Assembly: GCA_026391005.1 (NCBI GenBank) | Contig: JAPLEV010000052.1 | Span: forward strand, 1 to 64,000 | DNA length: 64,000 nt | Source of the DNA: Flavobacteriia bacterium | Lineage (GTDB): Bacteria > Bacteroidota > Bacteroidia > Flavobacteriales_D > Crocinitomicaceae | Direction of reading: 5' to 3' | In this document: in pieces, positions 48,053 to 59,703 of the stretch | Numbering within the stretch: position 1 is the stretch's first letter | Layout: every line of letters starts with the position of its first letter | The notes under the pieces: model-generated | The model's database searches: none | What the model was told of the DNA's origin: nothing | Seen by the model: the letters and a program-made list of their open reading frames with translations, nothing else | Position numbers and translations under genes: made by a program

Positions 48053-49018
48053 ATGATAGTAGTAACTGGTGCTGCAGGGTTTATTGGGAGCTGCTTGATT
48101 GGGGAACTTAACCGGAAAGGGCTGCAGGAAATAATTGCCGTTGATGAGGAGGAGAGATCCGATAAAAAAGTAAATTATTCCACCAAAAAAATTCAGCAAT
48201 TTATTAATAGACAGCACTTTATTAATTGGCTAGAAACCAATGCATCCGGTGTTAAGTTTGTTTTTCACATTGGAGCAAGAACAGATACTACTGAAAAAAG
48301 CGTAGACATTTTCAATGAATTAAATTTAAATTATTCCAAATCAATATGGAAAATTTGTGCCCTTCATCAAATACCGATGGTCTATGCAAGCTCTGCAGCA
48401 ACCTATGGATTGGGTGAAAATGGCTACGAAGATAATCATGATACAATTCCATCTTTGAAACCATTAAATCCTTATGGCGATTCAAAACAAGCTTTTGATT
48501 GTTGGGTATTGGAACAAACAGAATGTCCTCCATTTTGGGCTGGATTAAAATTCTTTAATGTTTATGGTCCAAATGAATACCACAAAGGAAGAATGGCAAG
48601 TGTGATTTTTCATACCTTCCATCAAATTAAAGAAAAGGGAGAAATGCGCTTATTTCGTTCGCATAACCCAAATTATAAAAATGGTGAACAATTACGCGAT
48701 TTTATATATGTAAAGGATGTGGTAAATGTTTGCAGCTTTTTAATGGATAAAACACCAAAAAGTGGCATCTATAATTTAGGATCAGGAAAAGCAAGGACCT
48801 TCATGGATTTAGCATCCTTGACCTTTACTTCATTAGGACTAAGTCCTAAAATAGATTTTGTTGACACACCAGAAGACATTAGATCAACGTATCAATACTT
48901 TACCGAAGCAGACATGACTAAATTAGTTGAAGTTGGATACTCCTATCCTTTTCATACCTTAGAAGAAGGGATTTCAGACTACGTCGAAAATTACTTGTTA
49001 AAAGAAGTTATTTTTTAG
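48053..49018 (+). CDS. rfaD: ADP-glyceromanno-heptose 6-epimerase
   Basis: 'VTGAAGFIGSCLIGELNRKGLQEIIAVD', 'FHIGARTDTTE', 'LKFFNVYGPNEYHKGRMASVIFHTFHQIKEKGEMRLFRS'. Confidence 0.93.
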   Translation: MIVVTGAAGFIGSCLIGELNRKGLQEIIAVDEEERSDKKVNYSTKKIQQFINRQHFINWLETNASGVKFVFHIGARTDTTEKSVDIFNELNLNYSKSIWKICALHQIPMVYASSAATYGLGENGYEDNHDTIPSLKPLNPYGDSKQAFDCWVLEQTECPPFWAGLKFFNVYGPNEYHKGRMASVIFHTFHQIKEKGEMRLFRSHNPNYKNGEQLRDFIYVKDVVNVCSFLMDKTPKSGIYNLGSGKARTFMDLASLTFTSLGLSPKIDFVDTPEDIRSTYQYFTEADMTKLVEVGYSYPFHTLEEGISDYVENYLLKEVIF

Positions 49019-49019
49019 A

Positions 49020-49886
49020 TCAGCGTAGAACGGGGCATTTATTCCCTCTTCCTAAGCGTATGGTTACCATGCCGCCACAGTAAACATACCAATCTTTTGT
49101 TGTTGGGTTTCCTCTTCTAGCATAACGATTATCAATCAAACTTTGATTAGATAGATCAGCCGCTAAAGCACCATACTCGCTAGCTATTATGGCTGGATCA
49201 ACATAAGATGCCGATTTTACATCATCCAGATAATCAGTAAAAGTTTTCCGTATTGCAAGGTCGAAATTAAAGGAAACATTTTTCCCTACTGAAGCTTTAA
49301 CACCTAGGCCCAATGGAATACAAACTTGGAACTTTGAATATTTGCGTTTACTATTAGCAGAAGTTCCTTGACCTTCCGTTCCCAAGGCCTGAAGATCAAT
49401 AGTTTCACCATTAATGATTACACTAGGACTCATATAAAACACCCCCATTTGAGCCAAGATATAGGCCGTTGCAGTATTCCGCTTTTGTCCAAATTGAAAT
49501 GGAAAATAATGAAATTCAATTCCGCCAGCGACTTCCTTAATAGGAGATTCAAAGCTTAGATTTCGATTAATGGTAACGGGGTTTTTAGCATCACTGTCAT
49601 AAGCTTCAACTTTTCCCTGCAGATAATTAAATCGCAAACTAAGTCTAGAATGAACATTATACCTAAACATTAAGCCACCAGCCCAATTACTTTTATAGAA
49701 AGGCTTAAATTGATTTAAGTCGCCTAAATAATACATTTGGCCGATGGAAAAACCGAATTCAGACCGCGAAAAAAAATTTGCTTGCTGACTAAAAGAAACA
49801 TTTCCCCAAAAAAGAAAAAAAAATGGTAAAAGTATTTTGATGAAACGTTTATAAATCAAAAAAGAGCCCTTAAAACAAAACTTCAT
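49020..49886 (-). CDS. Outer-membrane beta-barrel protein (DUF6089-like)
   Basis: 'RSEFGFSIGQMYYLGDLNQFKPFYKSNWAGGLMFRYNVHSRLSLRFNYLQGKVEAYDSDAKN'. Confidence 0.75.
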   Translation of the reverse strand: MKFCFKGSFLIYKRFIKILLPFFFLFWGNVSFSQQANFFSRSEFGFSIGQMYYLGDLNQFKPFYKSNWAGGLMFRYNVHSRLSLRFNYLQGKVEAYDSDAKNPVTINRNLSFESPIKEVAGGIEFHYFPFQFGQKRNTATAYILAQMGVFYMSPSVIINGETIDLQALGTEGQGTSANSKRKYSKFQVCIPLGLGVKASVGKNVSFNFDLAIRKTFTDYLDDVKSASYVDPAIIASEYGALAADLSNQSLIDNRYARRGNPTTKDWYVYCGGMVTIRLGRGNKCPVLR

Positions 49887-50788
49887 AATACCTTATTAAA
49901 AGACCAGCATAATATAGAATGATCGTCGGAACAAGAAACGAAAGAATGTTCATTTTGTTTCATTAGTGCGTTAACTGAAAAACGATGCCCGCCTTGTTTG
50001 GATTCAATTTTTTGGATCAAGGTCCAAGTTTTTGTATCCCAAATTTTAATTGATTTATCGCGACTCGCTGAAACAACAATTTGACCATCTAGTAAAGATA
50101 TAATATCATAAATCACATATAGATGTGCGGGAAATTTGTAAATCAATTCATTTGAAACTTTATTCCAAATACACAAGTGTGCATCTTTACCGCCACTTAT
50201 AGAGAATAATTCAGAATATGAGCAAAAGGATGTCGCACCCATTATGTGACGTCCAAAAGTTGCATATTCATTAAAAGAGATACAGTCAAATGTTCTTAAG
50301 GTACCGTCCTCGCAACAAATCACAAAAGAGGATTCATCTCGATTTAGTACAATACGCCTAATTTTCCCGGCATTGGTGGGGATCTTCAGTAATAAATTGA
50401 ATGTAAGGGAATCCCAAATACAAATAGTTCCATTTGCATCAGCCGAATAAAACTGGGCGTTGATGCGATGCTCACAAATTGCAAAAACACCCGCATTATG
50501 CTCCCGTAATGATTGAATCTCGATACGTTTTTCAAGATCAAAAACAAGTAAAGCACCGGATTGTAAACCAACAACCAACTTTTTACACGTATCAATCAAG
50601 CCAATTGAGAAAGGAGTATCAGGTAATTTAATAGAAAAGGAATCTTGAATTCCAAGTTTTTTTGACCATCGAGCAATAAACTTATCCCCACTAGCAGAAT
50701 AAATAAAAGAATCATCTTCAGCTATTGCATAAACAGGACCAGTGTGCCCAGAAAAAGATAAGGATTTATGAAAATAAGAATCCGACAC
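49883..50788 (-). CDS. WD40-repeat protein
   Basis: 'SFSGHTGPVYAIAEDDSFIYSASGDKFIARWSKK', 'LDGQIVVSASRDKSIKIWDTKTW'. Confidence 0.88.
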   Translation of the reverse strand: MSDSYFHKSLSFSGHTGPVYAIAEDDSFIYSASGDKFIARWSKKLGIQDSFSIKLPDTPFSIGLIDTCKKLVVGLQSGALLVFDLEKRIEIQSLREHNAGVFAICEHRINAQFYSADANGTICIWDSLTFNLLLKIPTNAGKIRRIVLNRDESSFVICCEDGTLRTFDCISFNEYATFGRHIMGATSFCSYSELFSISGGKDAHLCIWNKVSNELIYKFPAHLYVIYDIISLLDGQIVVSASRDKSIKIWDTKTWTLIQKIESKQGGHRFSVNALMKQNEHSFVSCSDDHSILCWSFNKVL

Positions 50789-51615
50789 TACTCGTCATTC
50801 AACTCTATGTCACCATCATTGATATGCTGCAGGCGCTCAGCATAATCCGCTGGCAAGAAATCAAAGAATGTATCGCCACGGAGTCCTAGTCGGAGACATT
50901 CCAATGGAATTATATCATTCGGCGCGATATTCCCAAGATTGACTTCAGCACCAAATAACTTTATAAACCAGACTTGTTGATTTTTTTGAGGAGCTTCCCA
51001 TAAAATACTATCAGGAGAAACTTTAGCAATAATTCGATTAATAAGCATCGTATGCGCTGTTCCATTTGGGCGAAAAACACCTACGTTTCCGGCTTCTCTT
51101 CCTTCAGCAATCACTTTCCAGCTTCCTGCATCGAGTTCGGCTTTCATCGAATTCACCCATTTAGCAGGGGAAATAATTATTCCAGAATCTTTTGACCCTA
51201 CTTCAGAAAGAACTGTTTTATGTTTTGCTAATTGCTTTATAAGCTTACATTTTTCCTTGTGAGGGATAATAATAGATCCATCCGAAATCTCGGCTAAATC
51301 AAGGTCATATTTATCTAATAGACGCAAATAATCGTCATAACATCCTCTTGCATAAAATGCTTCAAAAAGAGTTCCTCCAAGGTAAGGCCTTAGTCCAGCA
51401 CTCTTGTATAAGTTAATTTTAGCAGCAAAATCTTTCGTAACGTATGAAGTTCCAAAACCAAACTTAACAATATCAGTTAAATGCGCTGAAGCTTCAATAA
51501 AATCCTCGGTTTCTCTTAATCCGAGACCTTTGTCCATCATCATTGTTAAACCTTGATTTCTTGGCTTATCAGATCTTACAGGTATAAAAGGGAGCTTAAA
51601 ATTTAATTCATTCAT
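50788..51615 (-). CDS. Phosphosulfolactate synthase (ComA family)
   Basis: 'RNQGLTMMMDKGLGLRETEDFIEASAHLTDIVKFGFGTSYVTKDFAAKINLYKSAGLRPYLGGTLFEAFYARG', 'EISDGSIIIPHKEK'; ATG 51615 preferred. Confidence 0.88.
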   Translation of the reverse strand: MNELNFKLPFIPVRSDKPRNQGLTMMMDKGLGLRETEDFIEASAHLTDIVKFGFGTSYVTKDFAAKINLYKSAGLRPYLGGTLFEAFYARGCYDDYLRLLDKYDLDLAEISDGSIIIPHKEKCKLIKQLAKHKTVLSEVGSKDSGIIISPAKWVNSMKAELDAGSWKVIAEGREAGNVGVFRPNGTAHTMLINRIIAKVSPDSILWEAPQKNQQVWFIKLFGAEVNLGNIAPNDIIPLECLRLGLRGDTFFDFLPADYAERLQHINDGDIELNDE

Positions 51616-53014
51616 CTTGTGACAAAGATACAAAATCCTTGTCATCTAACAATGAAGGATTTATTTCAAATAATTGCTTCGCTCTACTCTCGTCATTCGT
51701 TAGGCATTTTGCAAATAATTCGAGGGCATTTCTTTTTTGGCCAAGCATCCAGTTTAAGTTTACTTCTAGGACAGATGAAATTGCATTAGACTTATTATTG
51801 GCAATGAACGATTGTAAAAAATGCAGGGCGTCAACGGATGATGTTTTAGCTTTAAATGCTATATAATCCATTAAACAATCTTCGTCAGTAGCGTCCAATG
51901 ACAAAGAAGACTGATAATACTTATCTGCCTCCGAAACATTATCTATCTTTTCGTAAGCACCAGCTAAAACATGATGAATGGCAGCATTCTCAGGATCAAA
52001 ATCCAATGCTTTCCTTATCAAAACAATTCCTTCCTTGGTATTACCTTCTAAATCATCTATTATACCTAAACCAAGCCATGCCTCAGGTAGAGTTGGTGAT
52101 AATGCTATACTCATCTGGTAATAATGACGGGATAGATCGAATTCATTTAATTGCTCGTGTGCCTCTCCGATATAGCAAAGTGCCATAGCATCATCACCGT
52201 CTAAATTTATACACGTTTGAAATTTTTCAATCGCTTGATGATATTTTTCTAAGGATAAATAAGCATTTCCCATATTAAAATGAACAGGACTAAAAGATGG
52301 GTTAATTAAAGTTGAATAATCATAAGCCCATATAGCTTTTTCGTAATTCTCTGATTTAGAGAATGCGTTTCCTAAATTATACCAAGCTGTAAAAGAATAA
52401 GGATTTTCATCAATAAAATCTAAATAGCATTTAATTGCCTTTTCATAATTCCCAGATTGATCATAACAAAAGGCAATTTCATATAGGGCAGCTTCATTTT
52501 GCGGATTGGCATTTAAGGCTTCAGCTAAAACCTTACAAGCAGCTTTATAATCACCTATATTCTGGTATTCCATTGCAATGTCAAGGTAAACATCATCACG
52601 GTCTTCTATTTCACAGGACTCTAGCGCTAATTTAAAGTACCTAATCGCATTTTTATGATCGCGTAATTGACTAAAAATAGCGGCCTTTGTTAAATGTAAT
52701 TCTACAAGATTAAGCGTTGTTTTTTCGATGTGATTAAGAATGTCTAAGGCATCAGTCAAGAGCCCTAAACCACTTAATGATTGGGCCAATCGAAGATTAA
52801 ATAAGGGATTATAATTAAAATGATAATTCCCTAATTCTGCGGCTGAACGGGCCTTAACATATTGACCATTAATCAAAAAATGGTCAATCAATGCCTCTAA
52901 ACGATCGCTGTCTAAAAAGCCAATAGTAGCTCCTTTCAAATGAGCTTCAAAGTATTCTATATCTTCGTTTAACTTATTTTGCGAAAAATCATCATCATCA
53001 TCGTCGTCGAACAT
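51608..53014 (-). CDS. TPR-repeat protein with N-terminal poly-Asp run
   Basis: Repeated 'AWYNLGNAFSKSENYEKAIWAYDYSTLINPSFSPVHFNMGNAYLSLEKYHQAIEKF'; MFDDDDDDDF start. Confidence 0.9.
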   Translation of the reverse strand: MFDDDDDDDFSQNKLNEDIEYFEAHLKGATIGFLDSDRLEALIDHFLINGQYVKARSAAELGNYHFNYNPLFNLRLAQSLSGLGLLTDALDILNHIEKTTLNLVELHLTKAAIFSQLRDHKNAIRYFKLALESCEIEDRDDVYLDIAMEYQNIGDYKAACKVLAEALNANPQNEAALYEIAFCYDQSGNYEKAIKCYLDFIDENPYSFTAWYNLGNAFSKSENYEKAIWAYDYSTLINPSFSPVHFNMGNAYLSLEKYHQAIEKFQTCINLDGDDAMALCYIGEAHEQLNEFDLSRHYYQMSIALSPTLPEAWLGLGIIDDLEGNTKEGIVLIRKALDFDPENAAIHHVLAGAYEKIDNVSEADKYYQSSLSLDATDEDCLMDYIAFKAKTSSVDALHFLQSFIANNKSNAISSVLEVNLNWMLGQKRNALELFAKCLTNDESRAKQLFEINPSLLDDKDFVSLSQDE

Positions 53015-53165
53015 AATATAATTTTATGTTAAAAATAAAAATTTAAGTTTGTGGATACAACCAGAAAGAACCTTAGTTATGAACAATTTAAATTTATATC
53101 TTAAAAGTAATGGCTTGAGCTATTTAATCAGTTGGCCTATAGTCGTTAATCTAAATAATGTATAA

Positions 53166-54119
53166 TTAAAGAAGTGTTTCAATTATTTTATCCATACTGT
53201 ACCCTTCCGCTTCTGCTTTATAATTTTTTACCAAGCGATGACGAAGAATTGGTTTAGCGACAGCTTTAACATCATCAATATCCGGGGAGTACCTTCCATT
53301 TATCGCAGCATGACATTTGGCACCAATAATTAAATATTGAGAAGCCCTAGGACCAGCTCCCCATGTAATATATTTCTTTGTTATTTCGGCAACATTATCT
53401 GAATTCATCCTGGTACTAGCAACTAATTTTACGGCATATTCTAAGACATTATCAGCAACAGGAATTCGACGAATTAAATCTTGATATTCGATAATATCTT
53501 GACCACTCAAAATCGATATAACGTTATTAATACTATCTGAAGTAGTCGTTTTAACAATTGCCATTTCCTCTATAAAAGAAGGATAATCAACCCATACATT
53601 AAACATGAATCGATCTAATTGCGCTTCAGGCAAGGGATAAGTTCCCTCTTGCTCAATTGGATTTTGAGTAGCCAAAACAAAGAATGGCGCTTCCAAAACA
53701 TAGGTATTACCTGCAGCGGTAACACGTCTTTCCTGCATCGCTTCTAATAGTGCCGATTGTGTTTTTGGTGGTGTACGGTTAATTTCATCTGCCAAAATCA
53801 TATTTGAAAACAAAGGTCCTTTTATAAATTTAAAATTTCTTGTTTCATCAAGTATTTCGGAACCAATTATATCGGATGGCATTAAATCTGGCGTAAATTG
53901 AATTCTACTAAAACCAAGTCCCAAAGATTGCGAAATGGTATTAATCAATAATGTTTTCGCAAGACCAGGAACACCGACTAAAAGACAATGCCCTCTTGAA
54001 AACATTGAAATCAATACTTGATCTACCACCTCATCTTGGCCAATAATGACTTTATGAATTTCTTGTTTCAACAAATTTATATGTTGGACAAATTCATCTA
54101 ATTTAACTTTATCTGACAT
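53166..54119 (-). CDS. MoxR family AAA+ ATPase
   Basis: '[60 protein letters not shown]', '[21 protein letters not shown]'. Confidence 0.94.
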   Translation of the reverse strand: MSDKVKLDEFVQHINLLKQEIHKVIIGQDEVVDQVLISMFSRGHCLLVGVPGLAKTLLINTISQSLGLGFSRIQFTPDLMPSDIIGSEILDETRNFKFIKGPLFSNMILADEINRTPPKTQSALLEAMQERRVTAAGNTYVLEAPFFVLATQNPIEQEGTYPLPEAQLDRFMFNVWVDYPSFIEEMAIVKTTTSDSINNVISILSGQDIIEYQDLIRRIPVADNVLEYAVKLVASTRMNSDNVAEITKKYITWGAGPRASQYLIIGAKCHAAINGRYSPDIDDVKAVAKPILRHRLVKNYKAEAEGYSMDKIIETLL

Positions 54120-54120
54120 T

Positions 54121-55482
54121 TTAATTATTTTTATTTACCCCCCAATCTAAACGAAAATTACAATTAACATAGTCTTCATCGATTCTAACGTAAGCATTTC
54201 CAATTTTCAATTTAAGCCAAGTTTCAAGCGCACGTTGTTTTTTATCATTTTCTGCTGCTGCTTTAATCAAAGCATAATCGTCATTTAAATTTGCCTTATG
54301 TTGAGGAAATCTAGCCATCAAACGCACAATTCTTATGCCCTGCTTTCGCTCGAAGAGATCAGTATATAAATTAGGAGTGGTGATATCGCCTTTTTCCATT
54401 ATATCAGTCAACAAATAGATTTGTTGGTCTATTTCATTCAAATCTTCCATGCTCCAAGATTGTTCGCCAGTGTATGGATTCGAAATAATTCCATGGTTCT
54501 GTTTAGTTGTTAATTCATTTGAAAATGCAACAACCGCAGCATCCCAGGTAATTTTATTTTCTTTCAGTAAAGAATAACATGAATCCATTAACATAGCTGA
54601 CTTATCAAGCGATGCATTATTAAATTCCGGTCGTTTCAAGATATGTAAACAAACATAATCGTCCCCCTTTCTACTAATTAATTTGATAATATGATACCCA
54701 AATTCCGTCTCAATAATTTCTGATATTTCATCAACCTTCAACTTATAAATGGTTGATTCAAATTGTGACACCATCATTCCTTTCGTGCCAGATATTTTAC
54801 CCCCTAGTTGAGCACTGCCAAAATCATCAGAATTAATACGAGCTTGGGTCTCAAATAATTTGCCGTTTACCACAATATCCATTCGTATATCACTTATTTT
54901 TTTGAAAGCGATTAATTTATCCTCTTTCGTTATTTGAGGATAATTTACAATCTGTTGAAAACTCAGTTTCATATTTATAAAAGGAATACTATCAGCCACT
55001 AAAGCATTAAAATAGGTTTGAACCTCTTTAGGAGTTACATTTATATCTTGCGTAATCGATAACTGCATTTGTTGGGCAAGAAGTTTGTCTTTTATCAAAC
55101 TTCTAAACTCATCTTTAATATCATTTATTGATTTGCCATAAAACTGCTCTAATTTTTCACGGCTACCCATTTTGTTTTGAATCACCCGAATTCGATTCTC
55201 CATCTCTGAGTCGACCTGTTCATCAGAAATAATAATACTATCTAGTTTTGCTTGATTAACGAAAAGTTCTTCAAACATGATTTGCTCTAGTAAATTACAA
55301 TCCATCAATGGACTTACCTCTACTCCTGCTTGAATCACTTGTAATTTTTGATTTTCTATATCCGACAAAAGAATAATATTATCACCAACTTGGGCAATAA
55401 TTTTATCAACGACTTTATTTTGAGCCAGTATTGAATCCGCAGTAACGAATAAAATAAAAAGTAAAAAAAGTGACTTTATCAT
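54121..55482 (-). CDS. SurA-like periplasmic peptidyl-prolyl isomerase
   Basis: Signal peptide; '[25 protein letters not shown]'; parvulin '[52 protein letters not shown]'. Confidence 0.88.
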   Translation of the reverse strand: MIKSLFLLFILFVTADSILAQNKVVDKIIAQVGDNIILLSDIENQKLQVIQAGVEVSPLMDCNLLEQIMFEELFVNQAKLDSIIISDEQVDSEMENRIRVIQNKMGSREKLEQFYGKSINDIKDEFRSLIKDKLLAQQMQLSITQDINVTPKEVQTYFNALVADSIPFINMKLSFQQIVNYPQITKEDKLIAFKKISDIRMDIVVNGKLFETQARINSDDFGSAQLGGKISGTKGMMVSQFESTIYKLKVDEISEIIETEFGYHIIKLISRKGDDYVCLHILKRPEFNNASLDKSAMLMDSCYSLLKENKITWDAAVVAFSNELTTKQNHGIISNPYTGEQSWSMEDLNEIDQQIYLLTDIMEKGDITTPNLYTDLFERKQGIRIVRLMARFPQHKANLNDDYALIKAAAENDKKQRALETWLKLKIGNAYVRIDEDYVNCNFRLDWGVNKNN

Positions 55483-57435
55483 TTAATTTCCAAGTCCGTA
55501 AAGAACACTATCATATATGACAATCGGATGCTTTTTTCTTAATTCAGTTAACCATTCTTGTTCCAAATAATTTTGATAATCAGAAGTTGATGCACCTTTC
55601 GCTTCCTGAAATTCTTTTTGCATAATCGGCAAAACAGCAGCTACTTTCACAACATAAAACTTACCTTCAAACTCATACATTGAATTTAGACCTTTAGATA
55701 AGTTTTGATCCTTAAGAAAAGCCGTTTGATTAATATCAAATTTATTCATTTTTACTTTCAGATTTAATTCTGTGTTTTTATTAATAACCTCAATAACATG
55801 CTTAGAATTAATGGTATCATTAAGAAGCATACTACTAACCTTAGAAGCAATTTCTTTGTTCAAACATTCATAAATTGTTGCATCTAATCGATTTGGCCAA
55901 AGATATTTTTCACGATTATCATTAAAAAATTTCCTTAATCCGCTAGTATCTTTTACTGCTTTATTCCAAACTTTGTCAGACATCACTTCATAAAGGAGGA
56001 TGCCATCATGGTATTCACTAACCAAAGCTTTATAGGCAGGATATTTATTCACCAAAAGACTTTCCTCATAAGCCAAAATAGCTGATTTTTCCCAGTTTTT
56101 TAGTTGCAATTCGACAACCCGTGCTGGAACATCTTTCTTTATGCCCTTATAATTTTTACGTAAATATTCAGCAAAATCTTTTTGCATGAATTTTTTCTTA
56201 CCTAAGGTAAAGATGACCTTATTTGATTTTAGATTAATGTAGTTCCATGAACCCGTAAAATAAGTTGAATCTAAATTAGCAACAAACCACGCTAAAGGTT
56301 TCGCTCCTGCATTAGTATAGCCGTAATTAGTTTTTAATTTAGCAACAAAAGAATCCTGTGTCTTTTTTGATCGCTCATCTTTATTCACTTTTGTTTGAAT
56401 CTCTTTCTTAACTACATCAAATGGCTTGACATCAGACCATTCTAATCGCTTAATAATATGGAAACCATAATCAGTTTTGACCGGCTGGCTGAAGTCGCCA
56501 TCTTTTTTCAACAAATAAGCTGCATCTTCAAAACTAGGTACCATGCGCTGGGTAGTTCCTGTTCCGAAAGGCGGTAGTTCACCTCCTTTCTTAGAAGTCC
56601 CTGGATCATCAGAATGAAGAGCAACTAATTCATCCCATTTTTCACCCGCTAATAGTTTTTGATAGAGTTCGTTAATTTTCTTTTCTGCAGCATCTTTTCC
56701 TTCCTGATTCACCTCTTTTCCAGCTGAAATCATCAAATGAGCTACCTTTATAGTACCTCTGGCTGGCCTCTTATCTGTCACCTTTACAATATGGTAGCCA
56801 TATTTTGTGCGAAAAGGATTGGAAACCTCACCGATAGCAGTAGAAAAAGCTTTGTCCTCGAAAGGATAAACCATTTGAAATGCCGTAAAAAAACCTAAGT
56901 CACCACCGTTATTAATTACTGAAGGATCTTCCGAACCATTTTTCATTTTTGCAACAGAAGCAAAATCCTCCCCTTTATCAATTCGGGCCTTTAAACCAAT
57001 TATACGATTGTATGCCGCCAATGTATCAGCTGAAGATGCATTTGGGTCGAGCCGAATCAAAATATGTGATGCCCTAACCTCGGAACGAGAACGATCATAT
57101 GCCTCACGAACCAATGCTTGATTCTGAGCAGAATCGATTAAATACGGAAGCGCTAACTGCTTTCTATATCCTTCTAGCTCCTTATTTAATTTAGGAATAG
57201 TATCGTATCCTAGGGCCTCCGCCTCTGCCACCTTCAGTTTAAACTTAGTAAAAAGTTGCATGTATTCATCTAAGGAAGATTTATCATACTTCGGTGTTGC
57301 ATTATTTTTGAGGTAAATCGTAAGAAATTCTGATTTCGTTACTTTTTTACCATCGATTTTCATGATAATCGCATCTTTCTGAGAAAAAGATAGTGAAGTG
57401 AAAAATAAGATAACTGTCAAAAATAAAGCTTTCAT
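55483..57435 (-). CDS. Parvulin-type peptidylprolyl isomerase, multiple PPIase domains
   Basis: 'RASHILIRLDPNASSADTLAAYNRI...NNGGDLGFFTAFQMVYPFEDKAFSTAIGEVSNPFRTKYGYHIVKVTDKRPARG', second copy 'GGELPPFGTGTTQRMVPSFEDAAYLL'. Confidence 0.92.
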   Translation of the reverse strand: MKALFLTVILFFTSLSFSQKDAIIMKIDGKKVTKSEFLTIYLKNNATPKYDKSSLDEYMQLFTKFKLKVAEAEALGYDTIPKLNKELEGYRKQLALPYLIDSAQNQALVREAYDRSRSEVRASHILIRLDPNASSADTLAAYNRIIGLKARIDKGEDFASVAKMKNGSEDPSVINNGGDLGFFTAFQMVYPFEDKAFSTAIGEVSNPFRTKYGYHIVKVTDKRPARGTIKVAHLMISAGKEVNQEGKDAAEKKINELYQKLLAGEKWDELVALHSDDPGTSKKGGELPPFGTGTTQRMVPSFEDAAYLLKKDGDFSQPVKTDYGFHIIKRLEWSDVKPFDVVKKEIQTKVNKDERSKKTQDSFVAKLKTNYGYTNAGAKPLAWFVANLDSTYFTGSWNYINLKSNKVIFTLGKKKFMQKDFAEYLRKNYKGIKKDVPARVVELQLKNWEKSAILAYEESLLVNKYPAYKALVSEYHDGILLYEVMSDKVWNKAVKDTSGLRKFFNDNREKYLWPNRLDATIYECLNKEIASKVSSMLLNDTINSKHVIEVINKNTELNLKVKMNKFDINQTAFLKDQNLSKGLNSMYEFEGKFYVVKVAAVLPIMQKEFQEAKGASTSDYQNYLEQEWLTELRKKHPIVIYDSVLYGLGN

Positions 57436-57453
57436 TTTTTAATAATTTATAAG

Positions 57454-58926
57454 TTATTTAATACTATAGTTGGGTGCTTCACGTGTAATCATAACATCGT
57501 GTGGATGAGATTCACGCATCCCTGCAGTGGTAATCCTAACAAAAGTGGCGCCCTGTAAACCAGCTATGGTTGCAGCCCCGCAATACCCCATTCCAGCGCG
57601 AAGACCACCAATAATTTGGTACATGACCTCCCCCATATTTCCTTTGTAAGGAACACGCCCAGAAATACCTTCAGGGACTAATTTTTTAATATCATCTTCG
57701 GCATCTTGAAAATAGCGATCTTTTGATCCTAATTGCATTGCTTCAATAGAACCCATACCGCGATAGGATTTAAATTTTCTTCCTTCGAAAATAATAGTTT
57801 CCCCAGGTGATTCTTCAACACCTGCAAACATAGATCCCAGCATAACACTGTCGGCTCCTGCGGCTATTGCCTTTACAATATCACCCGTATAGCGTATACC
57901 GCCATCAGCGATTACTGGGACACCAGATCCCTCTATTGCCATCGCCACTTCATTTATTGCCGTAAGTTGAGGTACGCCAACGCCTGCAATTATTCGGGTC
58001 GTACATATTGATCCTGGACCAATTCCGACCTTGATACCATCAGCTCCCGCAGCTACTAAAAATTTTGCCGCTTCAGCAGTTGCTATATTACCAACAATAA
58101 CATCGAGATGCTCGTATTTTTCTTTTACCAATTTTAATTGTTCAACAACCCCTTTTGTATGTCCGTGCGCCGTGTCAATAACTATTGCATCAACTCCCGC
58201 CTCCACCAAAGCGCTTACTCGACTCATAGTGTCGAAAGTGACACCCACAGCTGCTGCAACTCTCAAACGGCCCAAATTATCTTTACAGGAAATTGGATGT
58301 TCTCTAACTTTTATAATATCTCTGTAAGTGATTAGACCAATTAATTTATTTTGGTCGTCAACAACGGGTAGTTTTTCAATTCGATTTTGTTGCAAGATTC
58401 CCTCGGCTGTCAATAAATCGGTTCCGTCTATAGTAGTAATTACATTTTCAGATGTCATTACTTCAAGAATTGGACGGTCAAGATTCTTTTCAAAACGCAG
58501 GTCTCTATTGGTTAAAATTCCCTTTAAAATCCTATTTTCATCAACAATTGGTATACCACCAATACTGTGCTCACGCATGATATCAAGTGCATCTTTTACG
58601 AGAGCAGAAGTTAGCAATGTAATGGGATCGATAATCATTCCACTTTCAGAACGTTTCACCTTTCGAACATGCATTGCCTGATCAGCGATAGACATATTTT
58701 TATGTATTACCCCAATACCACCTTGCTGAGCAATGGCAATTGCTAGCTTAAACTCCGTAACGGTATCCATTGCAGATGACAAAATAGGGGTTTTCAATGA
58801 AATGTTTCTTGAAAACTTACTTTCTAATTTTACATCTCTGGGTAATACCTCGGAATATGCGGGAACCAATAGAACATCATCATACGTTAAACCCTCCTGT
58901 ATATTTTGTAATTTATCCAATGACAT
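57454..58926 (-). CDS. guaB: IMP dehydrogenase
   Basis: '[47 protein letters not shown]', '[20 protein letters not shown]'. Confidence 0.97.
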   Translation of the reverse strand: MSLDKLQNIQEGLTYDDVLLVPAYSEVLPRDVKLESKFSRNISLKTPILSSAMDTVTEFKLAIAIAQQGGIGVIHKNMSIADQAMHVRKVKRSESGMIIDPITLLTSALVKDALDIMREHSIGGIPIVDENRILKGILTNRDLRFEKNLDRPILEVMTSENVITTIDGTDLLTAEGILQQNRIEKLPVVDDQNKLIGLITYRDIIKVREHPISCKDNLGRLRVAAAVGVTFDTMSRVSALVEAGVDAIVIDTAHGHTKGVVEQLKLVKEKYEHLDVIVGNIATAEAAKFLVAAGADGIKVGIGPGSICTTRIIAGVGVPQLTAINEVAMAIEGSGVPVIADGGIRYTGDIVKAIAAGADSVMLGSMFAGVEESPGETIIFEGRKFKSYRGMGSIEAMQLGSKDRYFQDAEDDIKKLVPEGISGRVPYKGNMGEVMYQIIGGLRAGMGYCGAATIAGLQGATFVRITTAGMRESHPHDVMITREAPNYSIK

Positions 58927-59060
58927 TCAAAGCTGTATTTAAAAAGTGTACAAATTTACAAAAAAAAAGATGATTTTTTAACAAACAAATTAGGACAATC
59001 ACGTTAATAAATTCAAAATATTTTATGTTGGCAAGAATTATGATTAATCTTGTATTGTAA

Positions 59061-59699
59061 ATGAAATTAAAAGCACTTATTTTTCTGACATTCTTTTTCC
59101 ATCTTTTTGGAATTAAAGCTCAACGTTTAGTAGTTGACACAAGCACTATGATGCAGCTTTCAGGAGTAATTGTTTCGGATGTCGACTTGGAGCCCATTCC
59201 ATATGTAACGGTGTATGATAAATCAATACGGCGTGGCGTTATTGCCGATTTTTATGGTTTCTTTTCATTGGTTACCTTTCCCGGAGACACCCTATTTTTT
59301 TCAAGTCCTGGACACAATACATCATCCTTTATCGTGCCTGATACCTTAGAGGAAAATCGTTACAGCATAATACATATGCTCACTAAAAACCTTCAAAATC
59401 TTCCAGAAATAACCGTTTATCCATGGCCATCAAAGGATCAATTTGCTCAATATTTTTTAAACATGAAGCCATATGATGATGCCATGCGTAGAGCGCAACG
59501 TGAACTATCTGGTGAATCATTGGCTTTTGTCTCTGCTCGAATTGATACCGATGCTTCCCTAGCATATGGATACAGTCAAAATCAACGAAACACAAAACTA
59601 TACACCAACGGACAATTACCAGTTAACAACTTGCTAAATCCTTATTCGTGGGCAAAATTAATTAGTGATTGGAAAGAAGGAAAGTTGAGTCGTCAATAA
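59061..59699 (+). CDS. Carboxypeptidase-like regulatory-domain hypothetical protein
   Basis: 'QLSGVIVSDVDLEPIPYVTVYDKSIRRGVIADFYGFFSLVTFPGDTLFFSSPGH'. Confidence 0.65.
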   Translation: MKLKALIFLTFFFHLFGIKAQRLVVDTSTMMQLSGVIVSDVDLEPIPYVTVYDKSIRRGVIADFYGFFSLVTFPGDTLFFSSPGHNTSSFIVPDTLEENRYSIIHMLTKNLQNLPEITVYPWPSKDQFAQYFLNMKPYDDAMRRAQRELSGESLAFVSARIDTDASLAYGYSQNQRNTKLYTNGQLPVNNLLNPYSWAKLISDWKEGKLSRQ

Positions 59700-59703
59700 A
59701 ATA

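Noticed and set aside
53079-53165. 28-aa plus-strand ORF (MNNLNLYLKSNGLSYLISWPIVVNLNNV)
   Set aside because: No promoter box or topology signal seen; length is expected by chance in AT-rich intergenic DNA.
58031-58942. Several plus-strand ORFs antisense to guaB
   Set aside because: Antisense shadow ORFs within guaB; codon structure explained by the minus-strand gene.
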